DNA from: Bacteroidota bacterium
GTDB taxonomy: Bacteria > Bacteroidota > Bacteroidia > Chitinophagales > Chitinophagaceae
Direction: 5' to 3'
DNA length: 33,802 nucleotides
NCBI GenBank assembly: GCA_018268135.1
Contig: JAFDXD010000033.1
Location: forward strand, 1 to 33,802
Below the pieces are notes generated by a model that saw only the letters and a program-made list of their open reading frames with translations, was not told the DNA's origin and ran no database searches. Both the position numbers and the translations under genes were made by a program. Positions 24,930-33,802 of this stretch are shown piece by piece. Positions within the stretch are counted from its first letter, which is position 1. Every line of letters starts with the position of its first letter.

Positions 24930-25937
24930 ATGCAGAAAAAAATTACAACTGTAGCTTTATTTATTTTTTTATCACTTGCGGCATTTTCGCAAAATGTAAA
25001 AAAGTTTCACCTGATTAAGTCATACCCCATCTTAAGCAATGGTGGATGGGATTATATAGCAGTAGGCCCCGGCAATAACAGGTTGTATGTAAGCCACAGC
25101 AAGCAGGTAAATATTTTAGACGAAAATACCGGCGATTCTATTGGAATTATTGAAAATACAATTGGGGTACATGGTATTGCTTTTGATGCTGCCGCTAACA
25201 AAGGATTTACAAGTAATGGAAGGCTGAATACTGTTACTGTATTTAATCTCACCAACAATCAGCCAATAGCGCAAATAAAAACCGGCACCAATCCCGATGC
25301 CATCATGTATGAGCCTTATTCAAAAAAAATTATTACCTGCAATGGTAGAAGTAAGAACCTAACTATTATTGACCCCGAACTAAATAAAGCGGTAGATAGT
25401 ATTGATGTAGGCGGCAAACCCGAAACTGCTGTATCTGACGGAAAGGGTAAAATATTTGTAAACATTGAAGATAAAAATGAAATAGTTGCAATAGATGTAA
25501 AAAGTTTTAAAGTAATCAGCCATTGGTCCATTGCACCCGGTGATGGGCCTACTGGGTTGGCAATAGATGTAAATACCAATCGCCTGTTTGCCGGCTGCGA
25601 TAAGCTATTGATGATAGTAGATGCAAACAGCGGGAAGATAGTAGATAAACTGCCAATAGGCGATGGCTGCGATGGTGTAGCTTTTGACCCTGCATTAAAA
25701 AACATTTATACTGCTAATGGTGAAGGCACTATTACGGTAGTGAATGAAAAAGATGAAAATAATTTTTCGGTTACCGATAATATTATTTCTAAAAAAAGCG
25801 CCCGTACAATTGCTCTAGACCCGGCTACTCACCAGTTATTTTTACCGGCATCGGAGTTAGAGCCATTAGCCCCGGGGCAAACAGGCAGGGCAAAATTGAA
25901 GCCCGGAACTTTTCAGGTATTAGTAGTAGGGCCATAA
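24930..25937 (+). CDS. YncE-family periplasmic beta-propeller protein
   Basis: The 335-residue protein begins with a signal peptide ending in AAFSQ and then forms six or seven YVTN-type blades. Each blade is marked by repeats such as NNRLYVSH, SKKIITCN, KGKIFVNIE, TNRLFAGCD, LKNIYTANGEG and THQLFLPA. It carries no enzymatic motif and no haem-binding motif. YncE-like propellers are exported proteins of largely unknown function. Here it heads an operon with TolC, membrane-fusion and RND pump genes (27-base gap), so a periplasmic partner or sensor of the exporter is a reasonable guess. Confidence 0.88.
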   Translation: MQKKITTVALFIFLSLAAFSQNVKKFHLIKSYPILSNGGWDYIAVGPGNNRLYVSHSKQVNILDENTGDSIGIIENTIGVHGIAFDAAANKGFTSNGRLNTVTVFNLTNNQPIAQIKTGTNPDAIMYEPYSKKIITCNGRSKNLTIIDPELNKAVDSIDVGGKPETAVSDGKGKIFVNIEDKNEIVAIDVKSFKVISHWSIAPGDGPTGLAIDVNTNRLFAGCDKLLMIVDANSGKIVDKLPIGDGCDGVAFDPALKNIYTANGEGTITVVNEKDENNFSVTDNIISKKSARTIALDPATHQLFLPASELEPLAPGQTGRAKLKPGTFQVLVVGP

Positions 25938-25964
25938 CTTAATATTACAATTAGATAGTAAGGG

Positions 25965-27236
25965 ATGAAGAGATTTTTTTTATTGCTGGCAATGATTCCT
26001 ATGCAATTAATTGCCCAGGAAAAAGACCTGTCTTTTTTTGTACAGTCGGGCTTGCAAAATAATCCTACCCTGTTAGAAAATACAAACCTTGCCCAATACT
26101 TTTCCATACAAAAAGAAATTATAGCTGCGCAAAACAAAAAGCCACAGGTAAGTGCTACCGGTGATTATTTATTTGCTCCTTTTTTTAATGATAATGGAAA
26201 AGTCATCAGCATTACAGACAACCCTTCTGCAAAGGCTTTTGGCTACAATGCCGGCATTACCAATGGGGGCTTGTATGCCGCCCAGGTAAATGTAGCGGTG
26301 AATATTTTAAATAAAGGGGTTATTAATAATTTATACGCTCAAAATAATATACAGGCAAAAGTTACTGCCAACTCATCCCTTCAAATAAAATATGATGTAG
26401 AAAAAAACATCACCGATCAATACATCATTACTTACCAGTTTTTACAGCAAACGTATTATTTGCAACATATAATTGATATGATGCAAAACAGGAAACCACT
26501 GGTAGCCGCCCTGGTGCAAAAAGGATTGCTTCAGCAAAATGATTTTTTATTACTTGATATACAATTACAAAATGCCATTAATGATTTAAAACAAATGCAG
26601 TATGCTTATAAGAATGGTATAGAGTTATTGAAAAACTTTTCCTTAATAAAAGATACCACAACTTATGTATTACAAAAGCCTGAAATTTTTATTTTGCCAG
26701 ATCCAGCCCAAAGGTATTATCAACAAAAATTTGAATTAGACAGCCTGAATTTGATTGCACAGCAAAATGTATTTAATAATAAATACAAACCCCAGGTAAG
26801 TATATTGGGGTCGGGAGGAATTAATGCTACCAACCTTACAAATGCTTATCGCAATGTGGGGGTAAGTGCAGCAGTGCATGTAGCCATTCCCATTAGTGAT
26901 GGGCGGCAACGCAAGTTCAATAATCAAACCACCTCTATTTTAATAAACAATCAGAAATTATATAGGGACAATGCATCGCTATTGCTTGAGAGCAACCTGC
27001 GTAATGCAAAACAACAAATTGAACAATGGAAAGCCTCCTCTATTGCCAACTCTGAGCTGATACAAAAACAACAATTGCTTTTAGATATTATAAAAGACAA
27101 AGTAGTAAGCGGGCAGGTAACCGTAATGGATTACATCAATGCATTACAAGAGTATAGTGTAATGCAAAAAAATAAAGCAATTGCTGAAACAAATATTTTG
27201 CTCTACATCATCTTATACAATTACTACAACCACTAA
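25965..27236 (+). CDS. TolC-family outer-membrane efflux protein
   Basis: This 423-residue exported protein has a signal peptide ending in QLIAQ, followed by an OEP-type layout of two helical/beta halves with long coiled-coil helices (for example IQKEIIAAQNKKPQVSATGDY and the later YKPQVSILGSGG). The two halves repeat the same pattern, as in all TolC-like channels. It is a little shorter than usual for the family (450-490). It should form the outer-membrane duct for the RND pump encoded by the next two genes (nine-base gap to the adaptor gene). Confidence 0.92.
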   Translation: MKRFFLLLAMIPMQLIAQEKDLSFFVQSGLQNNPTLLENTNLAQYFSIQKEIIAAQNKKPQVSATGDYLFAPFFNDNGKVISITDNPSAKAFGYNAGITNGGLYAAQVNVAVNILNKGVINNLYAQNNIQAKVTANSSLQIKYDVEKNITDQYIITYQFLQQTYYLQHIIDMMQNRKPLVAALVQKGLLQQNDFLLLDIQLQNAINDLKQMQYAYKNGIELLKNFSLIKDTTTYVLQKPEIFILPDPAQRYYQQKFELDSLNLIAQQNVFNNKYKPQVSILGSGGINATNLTNAYRNVGVSAAVHVAIPISDGRQRKFNNQTTSILINNQKLYRDNASLLLESNLRNAKQQIEQWKASSIANSELIQKQQLLLDIIKDKVVSGQVTVMDYINALQEYSVMQKNKAIAETNILLYIILYNYYNH

Positions 27237-27245
27237 ATACCTGGT

Positions 27246-28184
27246 ATGAAACTTAGTACTACCATTGCTTTTGTTTGCTATACCCTGGCTATATTTTTTG
27301 CATCATGTAAAAACCAGGCTGTAGAAGCAGACGAAACTGAAAGACCAAAAACGGCTGTAACCATCACCACGCCTACACTACAAGGCTTTGCTGATTTTAT
27401 TCAACTCAATGGCAATACAATTTTTCAAAAAAAAGCAGTCATTCGGGCAAACATTACAGGCTACCTTACCAGTATGAAATGGAAGCCCGGCGATCATATT
27501 GCATCCGGCACCATATTTTGCAGCATACAAACAAAAGAACAAAATGCGTTAAGTAATATTGATTCAAAAGAGCCTTCACTCAAGCAGTTTAAAGTACCTA
27601 TCAATGTATCTTCAAGTGTATCGGGCATTATCACTGCTGTTAATTACAACAAAGGCGATTTTGTAAACGAAGGAGATATAATAGCCAATGTTACAGACCC
27701 TTCGTCATTGGTAATATCTATCAATGTACCCTACGAGTACCATGCACAGGTATATAAAGGCAAAGGATGCTCTGTACAATTTCCTGATGGCAAAGTAATC
27801 AATGCACAAATACAAGAGGTAGTGCCTTATATAGATTCTGCTTCGCAAACGCAAACATACCTTATTAGGTTTCCGGGCAATAGTTTACTGCCCGAAAATA
27901 TGAACCTCATTGTTAGAATTCCGATGATGCAGGCCAGTCAAGCCATATCGCTACCGCTGGAAGCTATTCAGACCGATGAAACACAGGAAAACTTTTGGGT
28001 AATGAAACTGGTAAATGATTCTATTGCAATTAAAGTACCTGTAAAAACAGGTTTGCAACACGACTCCCTTATTCAAATTCTTTCGGGAGTAAATATGACA
28101 GACAAAATTATAGTAACAGGCGGATATGGGCTTTCAGACTCATCTATTGTAACTACCGGCGATAAAAAAACCTCTGCAGAATGA
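27246..28184 (+). CDS. RND efflux membrane-fusion lipoprotein
   Basis: This periplasmic adaptor of 312 residues joins the RND pump to TolC. It has a lipobox FASC (C21), so it is lipid-anchored. A short biotinyl-lipoyl domain follows, with the halves at KAVIRANITGYLTSMKWKPGD and SSVSGIITAVNYNKGDFVNEGD. Between the halves there is only a brief linker instead of a long alpha hairpin. Beta-barrel and membrane-proximal domains follow. The stop codon overlaps the pump's start by four bases (ATGA), so they are translationally coupled. Confidence 0.93.
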   Translation: MKLSTTIAFVCYTLAIFFASCKNQAVEADETERPKTAVTITTPTLQGFADFIQLNGNTIFQKKAVIRANITGYLTSMKWKPGDHIASGTIFCSIQTKEQNALSNIDSKEPSLKQFKVPINVSSSVSGIITAVNYNKGDFVNEGDIIANVTDPSSLVISINVPYEYHAQVYKGKGCSVQFPDGKVINAQIQEVVPYIDSASQTQTYLIRFPGNSLLPENMNLIVRIPMMQASQAISLPLEAIQTDETQENFWVMKLVNDSIAIKVPVKTGLQHDSLIQILSGVNMTDKIIVTGGYGLSDSSIVTTGDKKTSAE

Positions 28185-31100
28185 ATCAATATCATTCCTA
28201 TCATAAAAAAACTTTACTTGGCTTAGCCATTATCGTAATAGTGGCCGGGTTTTTTAGTTACTCTAATTTAAAAACCGGTTTGTTTCCTGATATTACTTTT
28301 CCAAAGTTAAAAGTGATTGCAGATGCAGGACAGCAGCCAGTAGATAAAATGATGGCTACTGTAACGGTGCCCTTAGAAAACATTATAAAAAAAACGCAGG
28401 GGCTCGATTATATCAGGAGTACCACATCAAGAGGCAGTTGCGAAATATCAGTGTTTTTAAAATGGAATACAGATGTAGATGTAGCTAAGCTACAACTGGA
28501 ATCTCTTATTAATAATATCCGCAACGATCTTTTGCCGGGCACACAAATTTCTGTTGAAAAAATGAACCCCTCCATATTGCCCGTAATGGGCTTTAGCATT
28601 GAGGGCAAGCGCTCGGCCATCGAATTAAAAAAAATAGCCCAATTTCAGGTAAAGCCATTTTTATCTTCTGTACCCGGTGTAGCAGATATTGCCATTACCG
28701 GTGGCAAAACCAAGGAGTATCAAATAATTTTAAAGCAAGATAAATTAAGCGAATTAGGCATTACCCCTCAGCAAATTAGCACCATAGTGTCGCAGGCAAA
28801 TGTATTGCAATCTAACGGCTACATTAGTGATTATAACAGGCTATACCTTACTATTACAGATAATGCAATTGATTCTAAGGATGAATTAAGTAACCTGGTA
28901 GTTCGTAATTCTTCCAAAAGAGTTACACTGCTTAAAGATGTAGCAGATATAAAAATTGCAGCAGCCAAAGAATATGTAAAAATAAACGCCAACGGAAAAG
29001 ATGTGCCATTAATAGCTGTAATAAAACAACCTGCTGCAAACCTTATTGAAGTAAACAATGGCATCTTAAAAAAAATTAAAGAACTTAAAAATATATTACC
29101 TTCCGATATAAAAATTACACCCTATTATCTTCAATCAGATTTTGTAAATGACAGTGTAAAAAGCATTGAAGATGTATTATGGATAGGCTTACTGCTTGCC
29201 ATCATAGTTGTAATAGTATTTTTAAGATCCTGGAAATCGAGCCTGGCGGTATTGCTCACCATCCCTACTACATTGGGGCTTACCCTTACAGGTTTATATG
29301 CTTTTGGCTACACTTTTAATATAATGACATTGGGCGCCATAGCTGCTGCCATAGGCTTAATGATAGATGATGCGGTAATTATAACTGAGCAAATACACCG
29401 CATTAAAGAGGAAACTACAAACGAACCCACAAAAGAAATTGTAAGCAAAGCCATCAATTATTTATTTCCGGCAATGGTTGCATCTTCTTTAAGCACCATT
29501 GTAATTTTTATTCCCTTTGTATTAATGACAGGTGTTGCCGGTGCTTATTTTAAAGTACTTGCCTTTACAATGATCATTACTTTAACCGCTTCTTTTTTTG
29601 TAACATGGCTTGTGCTTCCTGCAATTATTGTAATGCTTCCGGCTTCAAAGAAAAAAAATACTGCCCCGGTGCATCAAACTAAAACTTCAGGTGGCAGATG
29701 GATTTTGTTTTTTATAAAACATGTGTATTGGGGTTTATTATTTGCCTGCGTGTGTGCATTACTGATATGGCTGCTGCCGGGTAAGCTGCCATCTGGTTTT
29801 TTGCCAGAGATGGACGAAGGCAGTATAGTACTCGATTACAACAGCCCGCCTGGTACTAGCCTGGAAGAAACAGACCGCATGCTGAAACTGGTAGATAGTA
29901 TTGTGCAAAAACAACCTGAGGTACAAAGCTATAGCCGGCGGTTAGGAACAGAGATGGGATTTTTTATTACAGAACAAAACCGGGGAGATTATTTAATTAA
30001 CCTTAAAAAAAACAGAAGCAAAAGTACGGATGAAGTATCCTCAGAAATAAGAGCACAGATACAAAAATCCTTACCACAACTTACAATTGATTTTGGGCAG
30101 GTAATTGGCGATATGCTTGGCGACCTGATGAGCAGTGTGCAGCCAATAGAAATAAAAATTTACGGAGATAATCAACAAACCATTCAAAATCTATCTAAAC
30201 AGGTAGCAGATATTGTAAGCAATGTAAAAGGCACAGCAGATGTATTTGACGGCATTGTAATAGCCGGGCCTGAAATTATTGTACATCCCGATGTGGCAAA
30301 GCTGGCACAATTTAATATTTCACCTTCCGATTTTCAGTTTCAGTTACAAACCCAACTTGAAGGAACAGTTATAAGTACTTTAATGGAGAAAGAGCAATTG
30401 GTAAACATTAGGATGCTATACCCCAATGCACAAAAAACAAATGTAGCTTCTCTAAAAAAAGGAAATATATTTTTGCCCAATGGTCTTTTAAAACCAATGA
30501 ATACCATTGCTGATATACAATTGCAACCCGGCGTAGCACAGGTAGAAAGAGAAGACCAAAACAGAATTGGCGCAGTAACCGCAAGGCTCGAAAACAGGGA
30601 CCTGGGCAGCACCTTAAAAGACATACAAAAAGAAATAAAAGCTAAAATATTTTTACCCCCGGGGTTTCACATAGAGTACGGAGGCTCTTATGCACAGCAA
30701 CAACAGGCATTTAACGAATTACTTTATATTTTACTGGCAGCCTGCCTACTGGTATTTATTGTACTGCTGGCATTGTTTAGAGAAGTAATAGTTTCTCTAT
30801 TTATTATTTTGTTGGCAATATTGGGTGTAGCCGGCTCATTATTGGCTCTTTATATTACCGGCACTCCTTTAAATGTAGGAAGCTATACAGGCATCATTAT
30901 GATTGTAGGGATTATAGGCGAAAATGCCATATTTACTTACCAGCAATATTTACAGGCAAAGCTTACCATGAGTACCCAACAAAGTATTGTGTATGCCATC
31001 AGTGCCCGCCTAAGACCAAAATTAATGACAGCATTGGGCGCTATTATCGCCCTCATGCCACTGGCTTTAGGCATTGGAGCCGGAGCCCAATTGCATCAGC

Positions 31101-31216
31101 CTTTGGCAATTGCAGTTATTGGTGGCTTGTGTTTTGCATTGCCCCTGCTTTTGATAGTACTTCCTACTTTTTTACGCATCATACATCATAAAGAAGAGAA
31201 ACCTGCTGCTCAATAA
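28181..31216 (+). CDS. RND efflux permease, heavy-metal-type features
   Basis: This 1011-residue inner-membrane pump uses proton motive force. It has the RND plan: TM1, a first porter loop, TM2-6 near 335-490, a short linker, TM7, a second porter loop, and TM8-12 near 845-1000. TM4 carries IGLMIDDAVIITEQ with D396-D397, the pair found in AcrB. TM10 carries GIIGENAIF with E914 in place of AcrB Lys, and TM11 has RLRPKLMT with K947. The last two match the Glu and Lys of the CusA proton relay. The sequence thus has heavy-metal-type features with an AcrB-like DD pair. Its substrate is uncertain. Confidence 0.93.
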   Translation: MNQYHSYHKKTLLGLAIIVIVAGFFSYSNLKTGLFPDITFPKLKVIADAGQQPVDKMMATVTVPLENIIKKTQGLDYIRSTTSRGSCEISVFLKWNTDVDVAKLQLESLINNIRNDLLPGTQISVEKMNPSILPVMGFSIEGKRSAIELKKIAQFQVKPFLSSVPGVADIAITGGKTKEYQIILKQDKLSELGITPQQISTIVSQANVLQSNGYISDYNRLYLTITDNAIDSKDELSNLVVRNSSKRVTLLKDVADIKIAAAKEYVKINANGKDVPLIAVIKQPAANLIEVNNGILKKIKELKNILPSDIKITPYYLQSDFVNDSVKSIEDVLWIGLLLAIIVVIVFLRSWKSSLAVLLTIPTTLGLTLTGLYAFGYTFNIMTLGAIAAAIGLMIDDAVIITEQIHRIKEETTNEPTKEIVSKAINYLFPAMVASSLSTIVIFIPFVLMTGVAGAYFKVLAFTMIITLTASFFVTWLVLPAIIVMLPASKKKNTAPVHQTKTSGGRWILFFIKHVYWGLLFACVCALLIWLLPGKLPSGFLPEMDEGSIVLDYNSPPGTSLEETDRMLKLVDSIVQKQPEVQSYSRRLGTEMGFFITEQNRGDYLINLKKNRSKSTDEVSSEIRAQIQKSLPQLTIDFGQVIGDMLGDLMSSVQPIEIKIYGDNQQTIQNLSKQVADIVSNVKGTADVFDGIVIAGPEIIVHPDVAKLAQFNISPSDFQFQLQTQLEGTVISTLMEKEQLVNIRMLYPNAQKTNVASLKKGNIFLPNGLLKPMNTIADIQLQPGVAQVEREDQNRIGAVTARLENRDLGSTLKDIQKEIKAKIFLPPGFHIEYGGSYAQQQQAFNELLYILLAACLLVFIVLLALFREVIVSLFIILLAILGVAGSLLALYITGTPLNVGSYTGIIMIVGIIGENAIFTYQQYLQAKLTMSTQQSIVYAISARLRPKLMTALGAIIALMPLALGIGAGAQLHQPLAIAVIGGLCFALPLLLIVLPTFLRIIHHKEEKPAAQ

Positions 31217-31237
31217 TAGCGTAGCGCTTAATAATTT

Positions 31238-31266
31238 TTTTATCAGGATAAAATATTCTGATAAAA
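31238..31266. repeat. Short inverted repeat after the RND gene
   Basis: A perfect 9-bp stem, TTTTATCAG (31238-31246) with CTGATAAAA (31258-31266), has an 11-base loop and lies 21 bases after the RND stop codon. No T tract follows on the plus strand, so a termination role is uncertain. A tiny AGCG/CGCT stem with a T run (31218-31241) precedes it and is an equally weak terminator candidate. Confidence 0.35.
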
Positions 31267-31405
31267 TGAGTAGCAGGCTGCATTGCAGATTTATATTTCT
31301 ATATGAAGTTTGGCAAATGCCGATTTTCATTATTTTAATACCATTGCTACTTTCATCTTTTTGGTAAATAATTATTTTACCCCCTTAATTCACACACTAA
31401 AAAAG

Positions 31406-31413
31406 TACATTTG
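31406..31413 (+). promoter_or_regulatory. -7 element predicting a leaderless polA mRNA
   Basis: TACATTTG matches TAnnTTTG and is followed by four bases (CTTT) and the polA ATG at 31418. The 11-base string TTTGCTTTATG is identical to that of the gene at 8412. No TTG -33 box is evident. Confidence 0.5.
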
Positions 31414-31417
31414 CTTT

Positions 31418-33802
31418 ATGCAAAAAAAATTATTTTTATTAGATGCAATGGCGCTTGTTTTCAGGGCATATTATGCCCTGGTACGCAATCCCCGAATTAC
31501 AAGTAAAGGCCGCAATACCAATGCACAGTTTGGATTTACCAATACATTACTTGAACTGATAAAAAATCAAAATCCCACTCACATGGCTGTGTGCTTTGAC
31601 ACTCATGCACCTACAGAGCGCCATACTGATTTTGCAGACTATAAAGCCAACAGGCAGGAAGCCCCGGAAGATATTATCTCCGCCATCCCCGATATAAAAA
31701 AAATTATCAGTGGATTTAATATCCCCTGCATTGAAAAAAATGGATATGAAGCAGATGATATAATTGGGGCATTGGCCATGCAGGCCGAAAAAGCAGGATA
31801 CGAAGTACTGATGGTAACACCTGATAAAGATTATGGGCAGCTTGTAACTGAAAAAATAAAAATATACAAACCCGGTTATCAGGGCGGCACGGTAGAAATT
31901 CTTGGGCCTGAAGAGGTTTGTAAAAAATGGGACATTGAAAATGTGAGCCAGGTAATTGATATTTTAGGATTGATGGGAGATGCTGTTGATAACATCCCCG
32001 GCATTAAAGGTGTAGGCGAAAAAACCGCTGCAAAACTTTTAAAAGAATACCAAACTCTCGAAAATATTTTGGCTCATGCAGATGAAATTAAAGGCTCTAT
32101 TGGAGAAAAAATTAGAAATGGAAAAGAGGATGCAATAATGAGTAAAAAACTTGCCACAATTATTTTAGATGTGCCAGTAACATTTCATGAAGAAGATTTT
32201 GCAATAAAAGAATGGAACAGGGATGCTTTGACAGATATTTTTACAGAATTAGAGTTTAAAACTATTGGCCAAAGAATACTCGGCACTGCCATACAATCTA
32301 CCACCGAAGCAATACCGCCCACACCCGCAAGCGGGCAAATGAATTTGTTTGGAAATATTGAAAATACAAAACCCGAACAAACAATTACAGAAAGCCAGCC
32401 AACTGTAATGCTGGTAAATAAAAATATACACAATACAACACATCATTACACTTTAATAAATGATGATGCCGCTATTGAAAAATTAATAAAAACATTATCA
32501 GGCAAACCCGAAATATGCTTTGATACTGAAACTACTCATATAGATGCCAACCTTGCAGAGCTGGTAGGGCTAAGCTTTTCCATACATCCCGGCGAGGGAT
32601 ACTATGTGCCCTGCCCGGCAGAAAAAGCTGCTACCGAAAAAATTTTAAAACAATTCATTCCTCTTTTTAATGATGCTTCAATCACCTGGGTTGGGCAAAA
32701 TTTAAAATATGATATGCTGGTGCTAAAATGGTATGGCATTGAGCTTAAAGGAAATATTTTTGATACTATGCTGGCCCATTATGTATTAGAGCCGGATGGC
32801 AAAAGCAGCATGGATGTTTTAAGCGCAAAATATCTTGGGTACGAGCCGGTGCATATTGAAGAGCTGATTGGCAAAAAAGGAAAAGCACAGGGAAATATGA
32901 GAGATGTAGAAATTGAAAAAGTAAAAGAATATGCGGTGGAAGATGCGGATATTACCTTGCAATTAAAAAATGTTTTTTTGCCACAACTAAAAACTATAGA
33001 TGTAGAAAAAGTATTTTACGAAGTAGAAAACCCTTTGGTAAAAGTACTTACCAATATGGAGTTTGAAGGCATTAAAGTAGATGTAGATTTTTTAAAAACT
33101 TACTCTAAAGAATTGGAGGCCGAAGCCAGGCTTGCCGAAAATGCTGTGTACGAGCAGGCGGGTGTAAAGTTTAACCTGGCTTCGCCAAAACAATTGGGCG
33201 AAGTGCTTTTTGAAAAATTACAACTAGATCCCAAGGCTAAAAAAACTAAAACAGGGCAATATGCTACCGGAGAAGATGTATTGATAAAGCTTGCCAACCA
33301 ACATAAAATATGCGACGACATATTAACTTTTAGAGAGCTTACTAAATTAAAATCAACCTATGTAGATGCATTACCGTTAATGATAAATCCTAAAACCGGC
33401 AGGGTACATACTAACTATGCACAAGCCGTTGCTGTAACCGGAAGGCTCAGTAGCAATAACCCTAATCTTCAAAATATACCGATACGAACAGAAAAAGGAA
33501 GAGAAATACGCAAAGCTTTTGTACCAAGGGATGAAAACCATGTATTGGTATCGGCAGACTATTCGCAAATAGAGCTTCGCATTGTAGCGGCCATTAGCGC
33601 AGATGCCAATATGTGCGAAGCATTTAAAACCGGAACTGATATACACACCGCTACGGCAGCAAAAGTTTTTAATGTATCAGAAAAAGAAGTTACAAAAGAA
33701 ATGCGCTACAAAGCCAAGAGTGTAAACTTTGGCATAATATACGGGCAGGGAGCTTTTGGCCTTGCCGAAAATTTAGGAATTTCAAGGGCAGAGGCAAAAG
33801 AA
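31418..33802 (+). CDS. polA: DNA polymerase I, 3' end cut by the window
   Basis: The open frame runs without a stop for 795 codons to the window end; full-length proteins are usually 930-950 residues. Residues 1-290 are the 5'-3' exonuclease, with DAMALVFRAYYAL, the EADDIIG motif and the helix-hairpin region VDNIPGIKGVGEKTAAKLL. The 3'-5' proofreading domain begins near 350 and keeps the catalytic DTE (D369-E371), so it is probably active. The polymerase palm starts near 500, with motif A DYSQIELRI (D714) and the O-helix RYKAKSVNFGIIYG (R763, K767, F771). The C-terminal motif lies beyond the window. It acts in repair and Okazaki-fragment processing. Confidence 0.95.
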   Translation, partial: MQKKLFLLDAMALVFRAYYALVRNPRITSKGRNTNAQFGFTNTLLELIKNQNPTHMAVCFDTHAPTERHTDFADYKANRQEAPEDIISAIPDIKKIISGFNIPCIEKNGYEADDIIGALAMQAEKAGYEVLMVTPDKDYGQLVTEKIKIYKPGYQGGTVEILGPEEVCKKWDIENVSQVIDILGLMGDAVDNIPGIKGVGEKTAAKLLKEYQTLENILAHADEIKGSIGEKIRNGKEDAIMSKKLATIILDVPVTFHEEDFAIKEWNRDALTDIFTELEFKTIGQRILGTAIQSTTEAIPPTPASGQMNLFGNIENTKPEQTITESQPTVMLVNKNIHNTTHHYTLINDDAAIEKLIKTLSGKPEICFDTETTHIDANLAELVGLSFSIHPGEGYYVPCPAEKAATEKILKQFIPLFNDASITWVGQNLKYDMLVLKWYGIELKGNIFDTMLAHYVLEPDGKSSMDVLSAKYLGYEPVHIEELIGKKGKAQGNMRDVEIEKVKEYAVEDADITLQLKNVFLPQLKTIDVEKVFYEVENPLVKVLTNMEFEGIKVDVDFLKTYSKELEAEARLAENAVYEQAGVKFNLASPKQLGEVLFEKLQLDPKAKKTKTGQYATGEDVLIKLANQHKICDDILTFRELTKLKSTYVDALPLMINPKTGRVHTNYAQAVAVTGRLSSNNPNLQNIPIRTEKGREIRKAFVPRDENHVLVSADYSQIELRIVAAISADANMCEAFKTGTDIHTATAAKVFNVSEKEVTKEMRYKAKSVNFGIIYGQGAFGLAENLGISRAEAKE

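Noticed and set aside
25316-25705. Minus-strand frame of 129 codons opposite the propeller gene
   Set aside because: It is a shadow of the regular repeats of the sense gene, with no homologous motif or promoter.

Overview
The window reads as a chromosomal stretch of an AT-rich Bacteroidota bacterium, most likely of the Chitinophagaceae or a close relative (inferred from protein style, not computed). Signs are the -7 promoter element TAnnTTTG before several genes, the near absence of Shine-Dalgarno sequences, DUF5916 and repeat-type lipoproteins, and the Bacteroidota form of IF-2. No IS element, integrase, phage gene or CRISPR array was seen.

Positions 1-8270 are a minus-strand housekeeping block. 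From upstream to downstream it runs rimP-nusA-infB (ribosome maturation, transcription elongation, translation initiation), a SurA-like periplasmic foldase, the ribosome-associated GTPase hflX with a Rieske ferredoxin overlapping its stop codon, and tRNA-Asn(GTT). The rimP operon has a clear promoter, a terminator-like hairpin in its leader, and a possible H-type pseudoknot just before nusA.

Positions 8400-12700 hold a small membrane protein (+), a YihX-like HAD phosphatase (-), a CAT-anticodon tRNA (+), a small CxxC membrane protein (+), and a minus-strand run of a GT4 glycosyltransferase, a GT2 glycosyltransferase and the GTPase MeaB. Neighbouring convergent genes overlap at their 3' ends.

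Positions 12800-22450 are all plus strand. First comes a stand-alone Lon substrate-binding protein, type III pantothenate kinase, an outer-membrane barrel protein and LptC (cofactor and envelope biogenesis). A redox set follows: aldo/keto reductase, ArsC/YffB-like protein, OsmC and a short-chain dehydrogenase. A large DUF5916 outer-membrane protein and an orphan ParA ATPase close the block.

Positions 22480-33802 hold a convergent repeat-containing lipoprotein (-), an esterase, a four-gene export operon (YncE-type beta-propeller, TolC, membrane-fusion lipoprotein, heavy-metal-type RND pump), and the first 795 codons of DNA polymerase I, cut by the window end.

The most unusual signals are regulatory. 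Four genes (8412, 9521, 12818, 31418) carry TAnnTTTG exactly four bases before the ATG, which predicts leaderless mRNAs. The nusA pseudoknot and rimP leader hairpin suggest feedback control of the rimP-nusA-infB operon.
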